This document shows, one piece after another, positions 35,269 through 47,100 of a stretch of DNA of 64,000 nt. The number at the start of each line of letters is the position of its first letter. The stretch's first letter is position 1. The position numbers and the translations under genes are program-made. The notes below the pieces were generated by a model, which was not told where the DNA came from, did not search any database, and saw only the letters and a program-made list of their open reading frames with translations. The DNA comes from Anolis sagrei (lineage: Eukaryota; Chordata; Lepidosauria; Squamata; Anolidae): contig NC_090022.1 of assembly GCF_037176765.1 (NCBI RefSeq), positions 57,925,209 through 57,989,208 of the forward strand, written 5' to 3'.

Positions 35269-35550
35269 TTTTTTTGTGTTTTTTTTTTTGTCGTGTCAGG
35301 AGCGACTTGAGAAACTGCAAGTCGCTTCTGGTGTGAGAGAATTGGCCATCTGCAAGGACGTTGCCCAGTAGACGCCTGGATGATTTGTTGTTTCTATCAT
35401 CCTTGTGGGAGGCTTCTCTCATGTCCCCGCATGAGGAGCTGGAGCTGATAGAGGGAGCTCATCCGCCTCTCCCCAGATTCAAACCTGCGACCTGACGGTC
35501 TTCAGTCCTGCCGGCACAGGGGTTTAACCCACTGTGTCACCGGGGGCTAC
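35269..35550 (-). mobile_element. tRNA-derived SINE nested in LINE, minus strand
   Basis: Nearly full length, T-rich left edge, tgtcaggagcgacttgagaa to ccactgtgtcaccgggggct. Target duplication TCCCCAGTGG / TCCCTAGTGG at 35259-35268 and 35551-35560. Confidence 0.85.
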
Positions 35551-35573
35551 TCCCTAGTGGTGTAGGGCGTAGA

Positions 35574-36149
35574 CATGGGCCAACTTTTTTGCCTTGGGGC
35601 TGCATTGTGGGCCTGACCGAGATGGCTGGGCAGGGAGGGAGAGGGCCTGTGAGAGAGTGGAGCTGGGAGGGGGCAGGGCAGGACCCGGATCATCCTCAAA
35701 TTCTCCTCCTGGCTTAAGGATGGGGCTGCTCACCTCATCCTTATGCCAAGAGGAAAATTAGACATGCAACAACTGCCCCAATCTTCCTCCCTGATCCTCC
35801 CCCAATCTTTGGACTGTCCTCTCAGCATTATGCTGGGAGGAGGTAAGACAGACGACAGCTGAGAGCGCTTTGGAGTGCTCTTAGCCACTGCCTTCCTCAG
35901 GCTGTCCTCTCAGCATAATGAAGGGGCCACTGGCACATTCCTTATGCTGGGAGGAGGGTGAGACATGCTGTGGCCGAGAGCATTCCAGAGGACTCTCAAT
36001 TGTTACGTGCCTTCCGCCCCTGTCCCTTCTGCATAAGGATGCAGCAGGCCACTTGTCCTTATGCTGAGACGTCAGGGACAATGAGGAGAACCTGAGGTAA
36101 GCACCCAGGGGGCCACATCCGGCCCCCGGAGCTTAGTTTGCCCATGCCT
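35574..36149. mobile_element. Non-autonomous hAT element nested in LINE
   Basis: Ends CATGGGCCAACTTT and ...AGTTTGCCCATGCCT are inverted repeats. The flanks GGCGTAGA and GGCATAGA duplicate one LINE site (compare the uninterrupted LINE copy at 16962-17412). GC-rich interior with two imperfect ~110-bp internal repeats (ctgtcctctcagcataatg motif). Confidence 0.7.
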
Positions 36150-37799
36150 GGCATAGACATTCTGTGATAACGCGGCATGTCTCATTAAGAGCCACATCCA
36201 CTGTTTTCATGTAGTGAAATGTATTCCACACTGGGCATGTGTATTCAGCAGCAGAGTAGCGAAGCACAAGGGCAGATGCCTTCACTGTGTCTGGTTGTGA
36301 TCCCCAGGTTGTGCCAGTCAGCTTTCATATGATATTATTTCTAGCATCCACTTCTTGCTTGATATGCAAGCAGTGCTTCTTGTAGGTCAGAGCATGGTCC
36401 AGAGTAACTCCCAGGATTTGGGTGTGCTGCAATGCTCCAGTGATAATCCTCAGAGCTCGAGATGCTTGTCTGTTCTTAAGATGGAAAGCACACACCTGTG
36501 TTTTAGATGGATTAGGAATCAGCTGGTTTTCCCTATAATAGGCAAAGAGAGCTCCTAAAGCTTCAGAGAGCTTCTGTTCAACCATTTCAAGGCTTCCTGT
36601 TTAAGCGGTGATGGCACGATCGTCAGCATAGATGGAACTCTCTGTCCATTCTGATAGTGGCTGGTTTTTGTGTAGATGTCAAACACTAATGAAGTCAGCA
36701 CGCTCCCCTGAGGCAGGCCGTTCTTCTGTTTTCACCATCTGCTTCTCTGACCCTGGTACTCAATAAAAAGCTCCTGTTTTGTAGCAGATTGTAGTCCTTT
36801 TCAGGAGGAGGTGATGATTTACAGTACCATAAGCTGCTGAAACGTCTATAAAGACAGCTCCTGTAATCTGCTGCCTTTCAAAACCATCTTCTATGTGCTG
36901 AGTCAGGTTCAGCACTTGTGATGTGCAGCTTTTTTCAGAACATACACTGGTCTATTTTTTCCATAATTCTTTGCAGGATTAGTCTCTCCAGAGCTTTATA
37001 AAGATGTAGAACAAGAAGATTGGTCTATAGCTTTTTGCATCATTATGGTCTTTGCCTGGTTTCAAAATGACTATGACTCTTGCTTTCCTCCAGATTTTAG
37101 GGATCTGACAGGATGCAATGCAGTTGTTCATCAGCTTCAGCAGCCAGCACCATGCTTTTGGACCAAAGTTTTTAATTTGTTCCGTCTGTAGATCATCCAG
37201 GTCAGCTGCTTTGCCATTTTTACATTTATAGAGAGGCATTTCCAATTTAGTAGATGTGAAAGGTTCATGAAGGTTGTTGTTATTATCTCGTTGTCTAGTT
37301 TCCTTCCTAGTTTGGTGGTAAGGTTGGGTTTCCCGTTCTTCAAAAGTTGATGCACTATCTGATCTGCCTTTACGTTGGCATGGTTATTACTTTGTGAGGA
37401 CTCATTGCTCAACCGTCTTAACAGCCTCCATGCCTTTTGACTACTCCCGCCCATATTGCCTTCTGTTATCAAGTTTATCTTTCTTGGCTTTAGAGGAGGA
37501 GGGCAAAATGCTTGCGCGGCTTGAAGAGTTTACTCATTAAATTGGTCTTCATCATGGAGCCTGTAATACTAAATGTCCTTTGTATCAGGAGTAATGCCCA
37601 AGGTAGTGTGTTCTGCAGCCTTTCAGTATAGAAGCCCATGAGTAGGTTTTTACTATTTCAATAACGTGCTCGTATTCTTCAGGGATTGGGGTGACCAGTA
37701 TGATATTGTCATCTAACACATCTGAGAATTTAAACCAGCATTGAATATAATTTAAGACAGCATGGTATAAGGTTTTGAGTGCTGCAGTATAGTGTTGAG

Positions 37800-37980
37800 A
37801 AATTAGGATTTGAATCCCCACTCAGCAATAGAAAAAAAAACTGTGTCACCTTGAGCAAGTCACACTCTCACAGCTTTAGAGAAAGTCAAGGACAAAGTGT
37901 CTCTGAATGAATTCTGCCAAGAAAACCCCATGATAGTGTCACCATAAGTCAAAACTGACCTGAAGGCATGCAAGAAACAT
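37800..37980 (+). mobile_element. MIR/CORE-type SINE
   Basis: gtgtcaccttgagcaagtca, gccaagaaaaccccatgata and gtcaccataagtcaaaactg in family order. Confidence 0.65.
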
Positions 37981-38989
37981 TTTGCTTATCTAGTATGTTG
38001 CTTACTTAGCTAAGTGCCTGATACTAAACAAGTTGAAATCAAACAGGCATTACTTACAGTAATGATTTTGGTTTACATATATTGTTTGTGAACTCGAGAT
38101 AAAAGTAAGAATTGCTCTTAGTATGAAATGTTTGTTCTTTATGAGATAAACTGCCTTAGAAAAGACCTTTCATACAATAAATTATTAACGACAACTGAAT
38201 CACTTGGTCATTATGTGTTTAGGTATTCATTTTCTTCTTCTTCACGGGTTTGTCAGAAATTCTAGTACAGCAGCAAAATAGTCTCATGTCTCTTTTAAAA
38301 ATTAAATTGCGAAATGAAGTTTATTTAATTCTATTGCTAGCAAAATACTTACTAGGGTGGTATGCTAAAGATACATGTATTGAAATAGTAAAGTGCACAC
38401 CCTCAAGGTAGTGTTGTATTTTATTTTTCTAGTCTAGTGCCAGCTATTGTGATTCTGGCTGTGCCACTGAGATATAAGAAAGGGAGAAGGAGAGATCCTC
38501 TTAGTATGCCACTCTTTAGTTAACTTTCTGTCTACCAATTCCCTTATTTATCCTCTTGGTCTCAGGAAAACGACTCCCCTGATTCTCATGTAGTGTGGCT
38601 AGTCCTCCTCCATCCTACTCTTCCTGGCATCTCACATTTTAGTTACAATTTCAATTTCTTTTGACTAAAAAATAAAAGTTCTGTTTTAATTTAGTGCACA
38701 GTGTCCTCCCGTTGCTATTTTTAAAAAGGGGTTGATAAATTTCATGAAGGTATTGTAAACACTAGATGGCAGCATTATAGAGCTGTTGTTGAGTGTTGAT
38801 TCTACAGTATATAACATGAAACAGCAGTAATGTCAGTAATGAAAACAAATGTATTCAATTTGCACAGTTCATCTATTTTTTCTGTTACATTTTACCATCT
38901 ATCTATACACACATTTGGCATTTCCCCCTTTAAAGAAAATCAGTTGTATCAGGGGAGTGGCATCTATTCACAGCTAAACAATAGTAATG

Positions 38990-39278
38990 GGGAGAAACTG
39001 TTCCAAGACACACGGAAATTGGAAAAACTAAGGACCAGGAAAGCACATCTACTGTGCTCCCTGACTTTCCTTCTATGCTGCAGAGACACAGATACCATCC
39101 CACAATTTCTCGCAGCCAGAAGGCACCCTGGTCATTCCACAGATATATAAACCCATTTTTCCTACTTCCAGCAGACCTCACTACCTCTGAGGATGCTTGC
39201 CATAGATGCAGGTGAAACGTCAGGAGAAAAATTGCCTCCAGAACATGGCCATATAGCCCGGAAAAACCTACAACAACC
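38990..39278 (+). mobile_element. Penelope-like element, internally rearranged copy
   Basis: Flanked by CAATAGTAATG copies (38979-38989, 39279-39289). The left ~130 bases do not match the 3' UTR of the family and resemble an internal coding region; the right part is the standard 3' UTR (ccacagatatataaaccc to ggccatatagcccggaaaaa). Relic. Confidence 0.7.
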
Positions 39279-39570
39279 CAATAGTAATGTTTGCTACTAC
39301 CCCCACACACGTAATATTGTTTGGATACTTCAGATTAAGTTTCAAGTATATGCTCAGTGAAATAGGAGCCTGCTACTTTTTAGGTTTTTAGTTTTTTGTA
39401 TGAAAACCAGAACTTGGAAACTTTATTTTTCCTTAAGTACTTTCTAGCGAGCACCTGGCCAGGTATATGCTGGAATACTTAATAAAGTGCAACAATAGAG
39501 CAGAACTAAAATCCTTTAAACATTAAGCATTTCCTCAGCATTTAAATCTAATTGACAGAAAAGCAGCATA

Positions 39571-39782
39571 CACTGGGACAGGGTTTGGTTCCAGGACACT
39601 CTCCCCCCATAGATACCAAAATCTGTGGATGCTCAAATCCATTAAATATAATGTCATAGTAAAATGGTTTCCTTTATATAAACTGACAAAATCACAGTTT
39701 GCCTTTTGGATTTATTTTTAATATTTTCAAGCTGTGGATGGTTGAATCCATGGATGCAGAGTTTATGGTTACGGAGGCCAAC
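39571..39782. mobile_element. Tigger/pogo-like (MER2-type) DNA transposon relic
   Basis: Contains ggtttggttccaggacact, ataccaaaatctgtggatgc and gttgaatccatggatgcaga, then ggaggccaac, the order of MER2-like elements. TA dinucleotides flank both ends, as expected for Tc1/mariner-superfamily insertion. Non-autonomous. Confidence 0.7.
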
Positions 39783-40379
39783 TATATCATTTTCATCAGG
39801 GCTTAGTGCGGGGAGAGGTACAACAGGTGTCACTTGGTTTGTTCTGCATAATTGAAAATATTTTTTGGTGCAATCAGCAAGTTTGTTATATTTTTGCAGA
39901 GTCTTTCTTAACTCTCTTGCCCACTGTCTGTATTACTGCCCCAGATCGATCTAAAATAGCAGTCAACAGAAATTGCTGCCATTTGTTGAGAGGCTGCAAC
40001 TCCCTTCCCATGCAAGGGCCCCCATTCCTCAAACACCATTGATCACTGCCCTGCATGTCAGAGCCCCATGCAATAGGTTTGTGAGGAATTATTTTCACTA
40101 AATTGGCCCTGGAGCATGTGTAAAAAGTGAGCTGCCATCCAAAATGGGTGAATCCAGAGCTGCCATAATTTCCAATATTGTTTCTTGTTGTTTCCCTTTA
40201 TACTAATCAAAATCAGGGTGTGGATAATATGACAATAATTATTAATGACAAAAAGGCTAAGAGAAGCTGCAGCAGTTTTGCTTGAGTGTACATGTGCAGC
40301 ATTTTTTTCGAAAGAAGCAGAGCATGCTTGAGGACTGGGATATCAAGGGATACCAAGATGCTTCTTATAATGCTATTGT

Positions 40380-41070
40380 CCTCCCAACTCTGTTATAGAC
40401 ATGTAAAATGTGGACCATCTACAATGTCACTTTCAACTTCTGGAATGATTCCATGAGCGTTGCCTCCAAAAAAATCCTGCAAATCTCTGAGGAACACAAG
40501 CTGACAAATGTTGGCATGCTGGAGGAAGCAAAGACCACCAGCAGTGACACGGTGATCCTCTGCCATCAACTTCACTGGATTGGCCACATTGACTGGATAC
40601 CTGATCACCGTCTCCCAAAGCAGTTACTTTACTCTCAACTCAAGAATGGAAAACAGAATGTCGGTGGACATCAAAAGAGATTTATAAATGGACTTAAATC
40701 TAACTGCAAAAATTGTGCTATAGACACTGAGAACTGTGAAGCCCTGGCCCTCGAGAATTCTAACTGGAGGTCAGCTGTTACCAGCAGTGCTGTGAATCTG
40801 AAGAGGTACAAATGGAGGGCAAAAGAGAAAAACGTGTCAAGAGGAAGGCGCATCAAGCCAATCCTTGTCGAGATCGCCTTCCATCTGGAAATCTATATCC
40901 TCACTGCAAAAGAAAATGTACATCCAAAAGAGGTCTCTAAAGTCACTTCTGGATCCACTGTCAAGACTCTCCACTTGGAAGGCAATCATACTTGGCCACA
41001 AGTGATAGCCGATGATGATGACAAGTGCACAGCTCTTTCCTTCGTTCATCTATTCCACCTCATAGAGTAA
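40380..41070 (+). mobile_element. Non-LTR retrotransposon C-terminal fragment
   Basis: Open for 220 codons (40408-41070). The first part reads like the region following the reverse transcriptase in many LINEs: HQLHWIGHIDWIPDHRLPKQ, LLYSQLKNGKQNVGGHQKR, and a later WRSAV motif. Beyond ~40860 the family-like Cys/His tail (CLPSGNLYPHCKRKC) continues in another frame, so it is not a host gene. The open frame is probably chance survival in a decayed copy. Confidence 0.65.
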
Positions 41071-41176
41071 ATTGAATTAAAACTTTTTTTCAATTTCACT
41101 TCTGATTGCAGCAATGTGGTAATATTGAGGACATAAGAGTTCATGGGAGGGATACTCTCTTGAAGTTCGCTATGTT

Positions 41177-41365
41177 CAGTGCTGGATTTGCCATTGTGCT
41201 GAGGTGTGCTTAAGCACAGGGCCCCGTTTGTCAGAGAGGGCCCATCTTCCTGCAAAAAAAAAAAAAAAAGATAGATTTTGCTTATGTGGTACAAGTCAAA
41301 ATGTGAAGTAAGGGGCTTCATAACTGAAGTAGCACGGGATCTCATTTGTCCTAAATCTAGCACTG
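41177..41365. mobile_element. hAT-type MITE
   Basis: Inverted ends CAGTGCTGGATTT and AAATCTAGCACTG. Flanking GCTATGTT / ACTATGCT match at 6 of 8. Contains an A16 tract. Confidence 0.6.
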
Positions 41366-42114
41366 ACTATGCTGCTGCCTTTCCATGTTGGTGGGGGTTG
41401 CAGGGTTTTATAGTGCTGTTCTTAGGATTTCCCATGTCTTTCTGCGGACACTGGCAGACGATCTTTCAGAGATGATGCCAGTGTTAGTTCAGCTAATTCT
41501 AAATGAGCTGGTACAGCACAGAAAGAGATACTGATAAATCACCATAGAATATCCTTTACCATGATGAAACAATAAAAGTAATAAAGCACAACAGTATTGG
41601 AAGATTAAACTACCGGGTCAGAAAGCATTAATCCAGCTATTTTGGAAGAGCTGACAACAATTACCAGTATTGCTGTATCTAATAATGATTCTAGTGGATT
41701 CAGGCTGGAAAGGACATTCAGCAGCTGACGTGCTCAGATGTGAAAGTTGAAAGCTGCACAATAATGGGAACATGGCATGTGAAGAGAACAAAGCAGTCAT
41801 CAGTGGCATTATACATAGTGAAATGTCTTCTAGAATGGAGAAATGAGGGACAGTAATTTTAAATTTCTGTTCATGTTTGGAAAATGTTGAAAAAATGAAT
41901 CAGACCATATGATAAACAGAACTGAGATGCTGTTTAACAATTTACTTTGTGTTACAAGTCTCTGTTACCTGAACCCTATTGGTAGTCCCATTTAGAGAAA
42001 ACAATTTGATTAAACTGATTTTGTGTAAGTGTTGACTCACCATTCAACTTTTGCTGAATGGGTGTACTCTGTTTGAGACTACTCCTTGGATTCAGACGTA
42101 TATACTTGAAATCA

Positions 42115-42248
42115 GCAGTTTTCAAACTTTGGTCTTCCAGATATAATGGACATAATCTCTCAAAGGCCCCAGCCAATTTGTTCAGTAGTCAGGAATTCTG
42201 GGACCTGGAGTTCAAAACACCTGGATGACCAAAGGTTGGGAACCACTG
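42115..42248. mobile_element. Palindromic hAT-type MITE
   Basis: CAGCAGTTTTCAAACTTTGG ... CCAAAGGTTGGGAACCACTG, same family as 23523-23657. Confidence 0.6.
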
Positions 42249-42394
42249 CTTTAGGTCATTATACAATCTCAGTGGTAAAAATTGGCCCATCGTGATAGAT
42301 GCAAGTTCCAGGTGTTCTGTCACCTTCAGTACAATGGGGAATGATAGAGGTTGTCCAGAATAAAGTATAAACCAATCTGAGCTGGCTTCTATGG

Positions 42395-42600
42395 ATATGC
42401 TTCAGTTATTGTTGTTATGTGCCTCCAAGTTGTTTGATTTATGTTAACTGTGTCACAGAGTTTCTGGGATTGAGAGTGTTTGACTCATCCAGAATTAACC
42501 AGGAAATTTCCATGGTTGAGCAGGGCATTGGATTTTAGTCTCCAGTGTTGTAGTCCTACACTTAAACCACATTAACTATTACTGTTATACCTAAATTTAC
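42395..42600 (-). mobile_element. MIR/CORE-type SINE, minus strand
   Basis: Reverse of family motifs: ttgttatgtgcctccaagtt, ggattgagagtgtttgactc and ctccagtgttgtagtcctac. Confidence 0.6.
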
Positions 42601-43680
42601 CTCAAGACCTAACAGCATGAGTTCTTCTTGAAAAGAACACTGAATTCTGTAACAGAGTCACAACAGGTGTCAAATGACCTGGACAGAGTCACAACAGGTG
42701 TCAAATGAAGAGAGATTATGGTTGCAATGGAGAACCAAAATGCTATGGCCTCTTTCACGAGCTTTGTCCTTGTTGCTTTATTGCCATTCTTTTTGTGGGC
42801 AGGGGAATCAGGGCCTGAGCTTTCTACCCGCATGAAGATGGAAACCTGCAGACCTCTGATTCCAACTTTTATGTTCCTGCGTATTGTTTTCCTACCACTT
42901 TTGTCTGATAGAGAAACAAATGATTTTCAAAGGCATAAAGGGTGGTTTACACCTTCTGGTTGGCTCAATAAAAGTATCATCAATATGTCCTTCAGATTTT
43001 GGATTTTGTTTAATGGTCAACTTGGCTGCTCCCATATTAGCCTCATCGAGCATCAGCAATTCAACCTTGCTTTGTTGAAACTGAAGTATCCTTTCCTGTT
43101 GACTTCAATGAGATTGTTCTTCAAAAATTTTGTGCAAGTATTTGTTGGGCTCCTTTGAGGCAGCCAGCATATGCTCCCTTTTGATAAAGCTGCTTTCCAA
43201 TAATGCGAGTGTGTATGGGTGGGGGGTGGGGGGAGCAAACAAATTTCTACCTTTCAAAGTACTTGGTTCAACTGTTCTGTAATCCAAACACTTGGAAGAC
43301 AATTACACAGAGCTCTGACAACATTGCCAACCCACTGCAGTGTGCCTGATGCCAAACACCATTGTTGTTTTATTGACCATGTTCACCATTACATATGCAT
43401 ATGAAAAAACAGAAGCTTTTTCATCAGGATTACCCTAATAGCATTAAGAGATTATTTTTTAAATTTCATTGGAAGAAAATTCACTTAAATGAGATTACTT
43501 ATTACTTGACTGGTTTCCTATCATGCTGTTGTGTTTAGGTAAGTGGAGTCCATTGGAGTATTATTTTTTTTAACAAAAAACCCTCTGATTTTATACATTA
43601 ATGATTTTAAATAAAAGAAGTGTTATATTTGTGCAGTGGTTCTTTTGAGAAAGTTAAGTCTGATGTTCTGGTTAGAGGAG

Positions 43681-43932
43681 ATAACACTTTCCGTCCCTCT
43701 TGGTGCCCCCCCTGGTGTCACCATTAGTTGCTAATTACTTGCAAACAAATAAACAATTAACTCTCGTGCCTCTTGGTGGGAGAATCTTCATTGACATGCT
43801 AAAACTTTCTAATAAAAGATTTTAATTAATGACGTGGCAAATCCAACCCCCTTGTCAACAAAGCTATAAAGAAGACTTGCAAGGAACAACCTGAACTATG
43901 GGGTGTTTGGTGCCTAGGCTGAGGACACAGGC
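43681..43932 (+). promoter_or_regulatory. HESX1: HESX1 promoter and 5' UTR
   Basis: TATAAA at 43865-43870 predicts a start of transcription near 43895. Upstream are homeodomain core sites TAATTA (43732-43737) and TTAATTAAT (43822-43830), and an adjoining CRE-like TGACGTGG (43830-43837). Conserved LIM-homeodomain and OTX/PITX-type input near the Hesx1 promoter is known in other vertebrates; that these particular sites serve it is inference. Confidence 0.6.
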
Positions 43933-44122
43933 ATGGCAGGGAGATCACCGTGCCCTCATAATGCAACTTCTCCTAGTCATCCAAATAAACCCAGTTGTGG
44001 GGAAAACAAAAACTCGCCTTGTTCGTTTTCCATTGAAAGCATTTTGGGGATAGAGCAGAAGAAAGATGGCACTCCAACGGCAAAGCCTCACAGGCCCTGG
44101 GTGGACCAATGCAATGATGTAG
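43933..44122 (+). CDS. HESX1: HESX1 exon 1 (residues 1-64)
   Basis: Begins [20 protein letters not shown]; eh1 motif FSIESILGI, then [13 protein letters not shown]. Donor GTAAGG at 44123. Intron 1 is only 203 bp. Confidence 0.95.
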
Positions 44123-47100
44123 GTAAGGTGGAAGCTTGAGTTCTCTGTTCTGTGCACTTTTAAAATCCTGTTTTCACTGCTTTATATTACAAATAGCATG
44201 CACTTCTTACTTGAATTGTAAATATTGGGTGGTTATCCCTCAATTTTGTGTCTCTTAAGTTTTGAAAGACATGATGCAAAGTGTCACCAGGTGCCATATT
44301 AAAATGCTACATTGTGATTTCTCAGGAGAAGATTGCAACCCCTGCCTGCATATTCCTTCCATCGCCTATGCAATTCCTTTGTTTAATGCAAGGAGCTACC
44401 CAGAGGCAGAAGAAAGAGTTCTCAAATGTGAAAACTATTTTGCAGTCAATGAAAGGCTTTCATACAAAAGGGAATTAAGCTGGTACAGAGGCAGGAGGCC
44501 GAGGACCGCATTCACCCGAAACCAGGTAGGGATTTAGTACATTTAACCTATTCATAAGGACTCAGAATGGATGTTTTGCTTAGCACATTGTTTAGTATAT
44601 GGGCATTAATTGGGTAAGAATCCAGAAGTATCTGTTTCACATTAAAATCTCCACAATTGCACATTTATTGCATTAAAGGACCTATAAGTGGTATACGTAA
44701 CCAGCATGACTAAGATAATTTAATTGGTGTCTCCTTAGCTGATGTATTAAAGATTAAGATCTGGCCTAGATTTTTATCAGAAAATTAAAACTTAGTTTGA
44801 ACCAATGTATTGTTGAAGGCTTTCAATACCAGAATTACTGGTTTGTTGTGTGTTTTCCAGGCTATATGGCCATGTTCCAGAGGCATTCTCTCCTGACATT
44901 TCACCTACATCTATGGCAGGCATCCTCAGAGGTTATGAGATCTGATGCCTGCCATAGATGCAGGTGAAAGATCAGGAGAGAATGCTTCTGGAACATGTCC
45001 ATACAGCCTGGAAAACACACATCAACTTAGGTTGAACCAATTTACCTATGTAGGTTATGCATGCCCCATGTGCAGTGAAAATAAGTAAATAATAGATGTT
45101 ATGTTTGTTCTATCTAGATTGAAATACTGGAAAATGTCTTTAGAATGAACTCTTACCCTGGTATTGATGTTAGAGAAGAACTAGCTCAAAAACTAGATTT
45201 AGATGAAGACAGAATTCAGGTAACTTTTAAAAATAATTGTTTGTGTATGTCTGCAATCATTAATATGCTTGCTTGGCAGGAACCACACTAGATGGAAATA
45301 ATCATGCTTTACCAATGTTAAAAAAATCAGCCCTTTACTGGTGTGGTTAACTAATTCTGTGACCGAGTTCAGAATACTTTGTAGGTGGAAAAAACAGATA
45401 AATGTTAGATTTGCACAATGTAATGCATACATATCAGGAAACAGGTGTGTTTATTTGCATACCAGAAAAAAAATCCCACAGTTGTTAAGAAAGCATAAAC
45501 ATGATCTTAGTACATTTTTTAGAATTTAATGAGATACAATCTAAAAGAACGTGCATTTACGATTGCATTTTTGGAGGATAAAGTTTATCAGCTTGTGTCT
45601 AGCATATTAGCCGAAGTGTTAAATCCTGAGCACTCTTGCTGCAAAATAAACTCAATCATACATTGCTCTGAGTAAACATGAGTTGGGTTATACTATACCT
45701 TTTGAAATCTCTGTTCAGAAAGAATAATATTGACAATATAGTATGCATTTCTAAAACACTGAAGTAAATTTAGCAATCTGACAATATTGGGCTACTCTGA
45801 ATGTCTACCTGCATTTGAAATGAAACTTTGAGCCTACTTTCAAACAGCTTCTTTATAATTTATGCTCAAATAATATCAATATCAATCCACTTCATGTTTT
45901 ATTTTATTCATCATGAATGAGACAATGTTTTTATACCCAAGTCTGATCTCCTCCATTTGCCGTGTGATTGTGGTAGCTGGGGAGTGATGAGGGTTGCTGT
46001 CCTAAAAAGTTTCCAAGTTCTGCTAAACATAACCTGCTAGGTTCTGTAGCAATTAGAATATTTTTGTGTATTTTAATATGTGATCAGGCACCCAGAGACA
46101 GTTTATTCTGTGATCTTTTCCCAGAAGTCTAGGCTGATCTGGATCCATTTTCAGTGAAAATACAATCCAAACTTCGAGAGGCCGTAACAGAATCCATCTA
46201 TACATATGCATAAATATGTCTCTTACTTTTGAAGAAAATTGTTTCCCATCTTTCCTGACCAAACTCACACATTTCAATTTGGTATATGATGGGTTAGTAT
46301 CTTATAACATGCTGATATGAATGGCCTAATCTGGTGCACAGCTGAGAAAAAGTTGCTTGTTGACTTATGACAACTCCATAAACTTCATAAGGTTTTCTTA
46401 AGCAAGGGATATGCAGAGGTGGTTTTTACCATTTCCCTCTTTTGAAATATAACCTCTAGCATCTGGTAATCATTGGTGGTCTCCCATTCAATTACTAACC
46501 AGGCTGATCCTGCTTGGCATCCAAGATCAGTCAGGATGCATTTAGGGTTTTTAGCCTGTTCCAAACACTTATTTGTAGATGCCATTAAGAAAACTTCTCT
46601 GATTCCAATGAAACAAGGTGAAGTGACATTTACAGAGGGAAATGGCAGTGAGAGAGGATTATGCCATCTCTGCCCATGCAGAGGAAGGAACTGGCAAAAT
46701 TACTTGCCTAAGACAACCCTATGAAATTAAGCGGGTTGTCATGAGTCAAAAGGCAATCCAAAAGCACACAGAGACATGCACAGAGGTATCACTCTAGATC
46801 AGACACTTACCTGGGTATAACAAAAGAACCAGCATGGTGTAATGACTTAAATGTTAGATTAGAAGTGCATCTACACAATAGTATGAATCCAGTTTGAAAA
46901 CACTTTAACTGCCCTGGCTCAGTGCTATGGTATTCTGGGATTTAGAGTTTGGGGAGACACCAGCACTCTTTAACAGAGAAGGCTAAAGGTTTTGTAAAAA
47001 TAAATGTACCATAGTTCCATAGTATCTAACCATGGCAAATTAATGGGTGGCTTTGATTTTTCCGGGCTGTAAGGCCATGTTCCAGAAGCATTCTGTCCTA

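Larger units (their letters stand above)
34985..37540 (-). mobile_element. Non-LTR retrotransposon remnant, interrupted by SINE and hAT
   Basis: The minus strand carries a reverse-transcriptase region: GKAADLDDLQTEQIKNFGPK, IPKIWRKARVIVILKPGKD and AKSYRPI at 36979-37245; LIPNPSKTQVCAFHLKN and LGVTLDHALTYKKHCLHIK at 36325-36585; C-terminal SLAHPLFGYQPASQHLKS at 34985-35187. It is the same family as 16962-17412. A SINE (35269-35550) and a hAT element (35574-36149) interrupt it. Several breaks; long dead. Clade Jockey/RTE-like, not resolved. Confidence 0.8.
34863..43680. other. APPL1-HESX1 divergent intergenic region
   Basis: No host coding exon is supportable. Listed mobile elements fill much of it. 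Stretches 38000-38980, 39800-40370, 41370-42110 and 43140-43680 show nothing I recognise, apart from an odd possibly coding-derived run at 42900-43115 on the minus strand. Confidence 0.5.

Noticed and set aside
42718-43158. 146-codon plus-strand frame with hydrophobic stretches
   Set aside because: No signal peptide plus domain pattern that I recognise; the opposite strand looks more protein-like over part of it.
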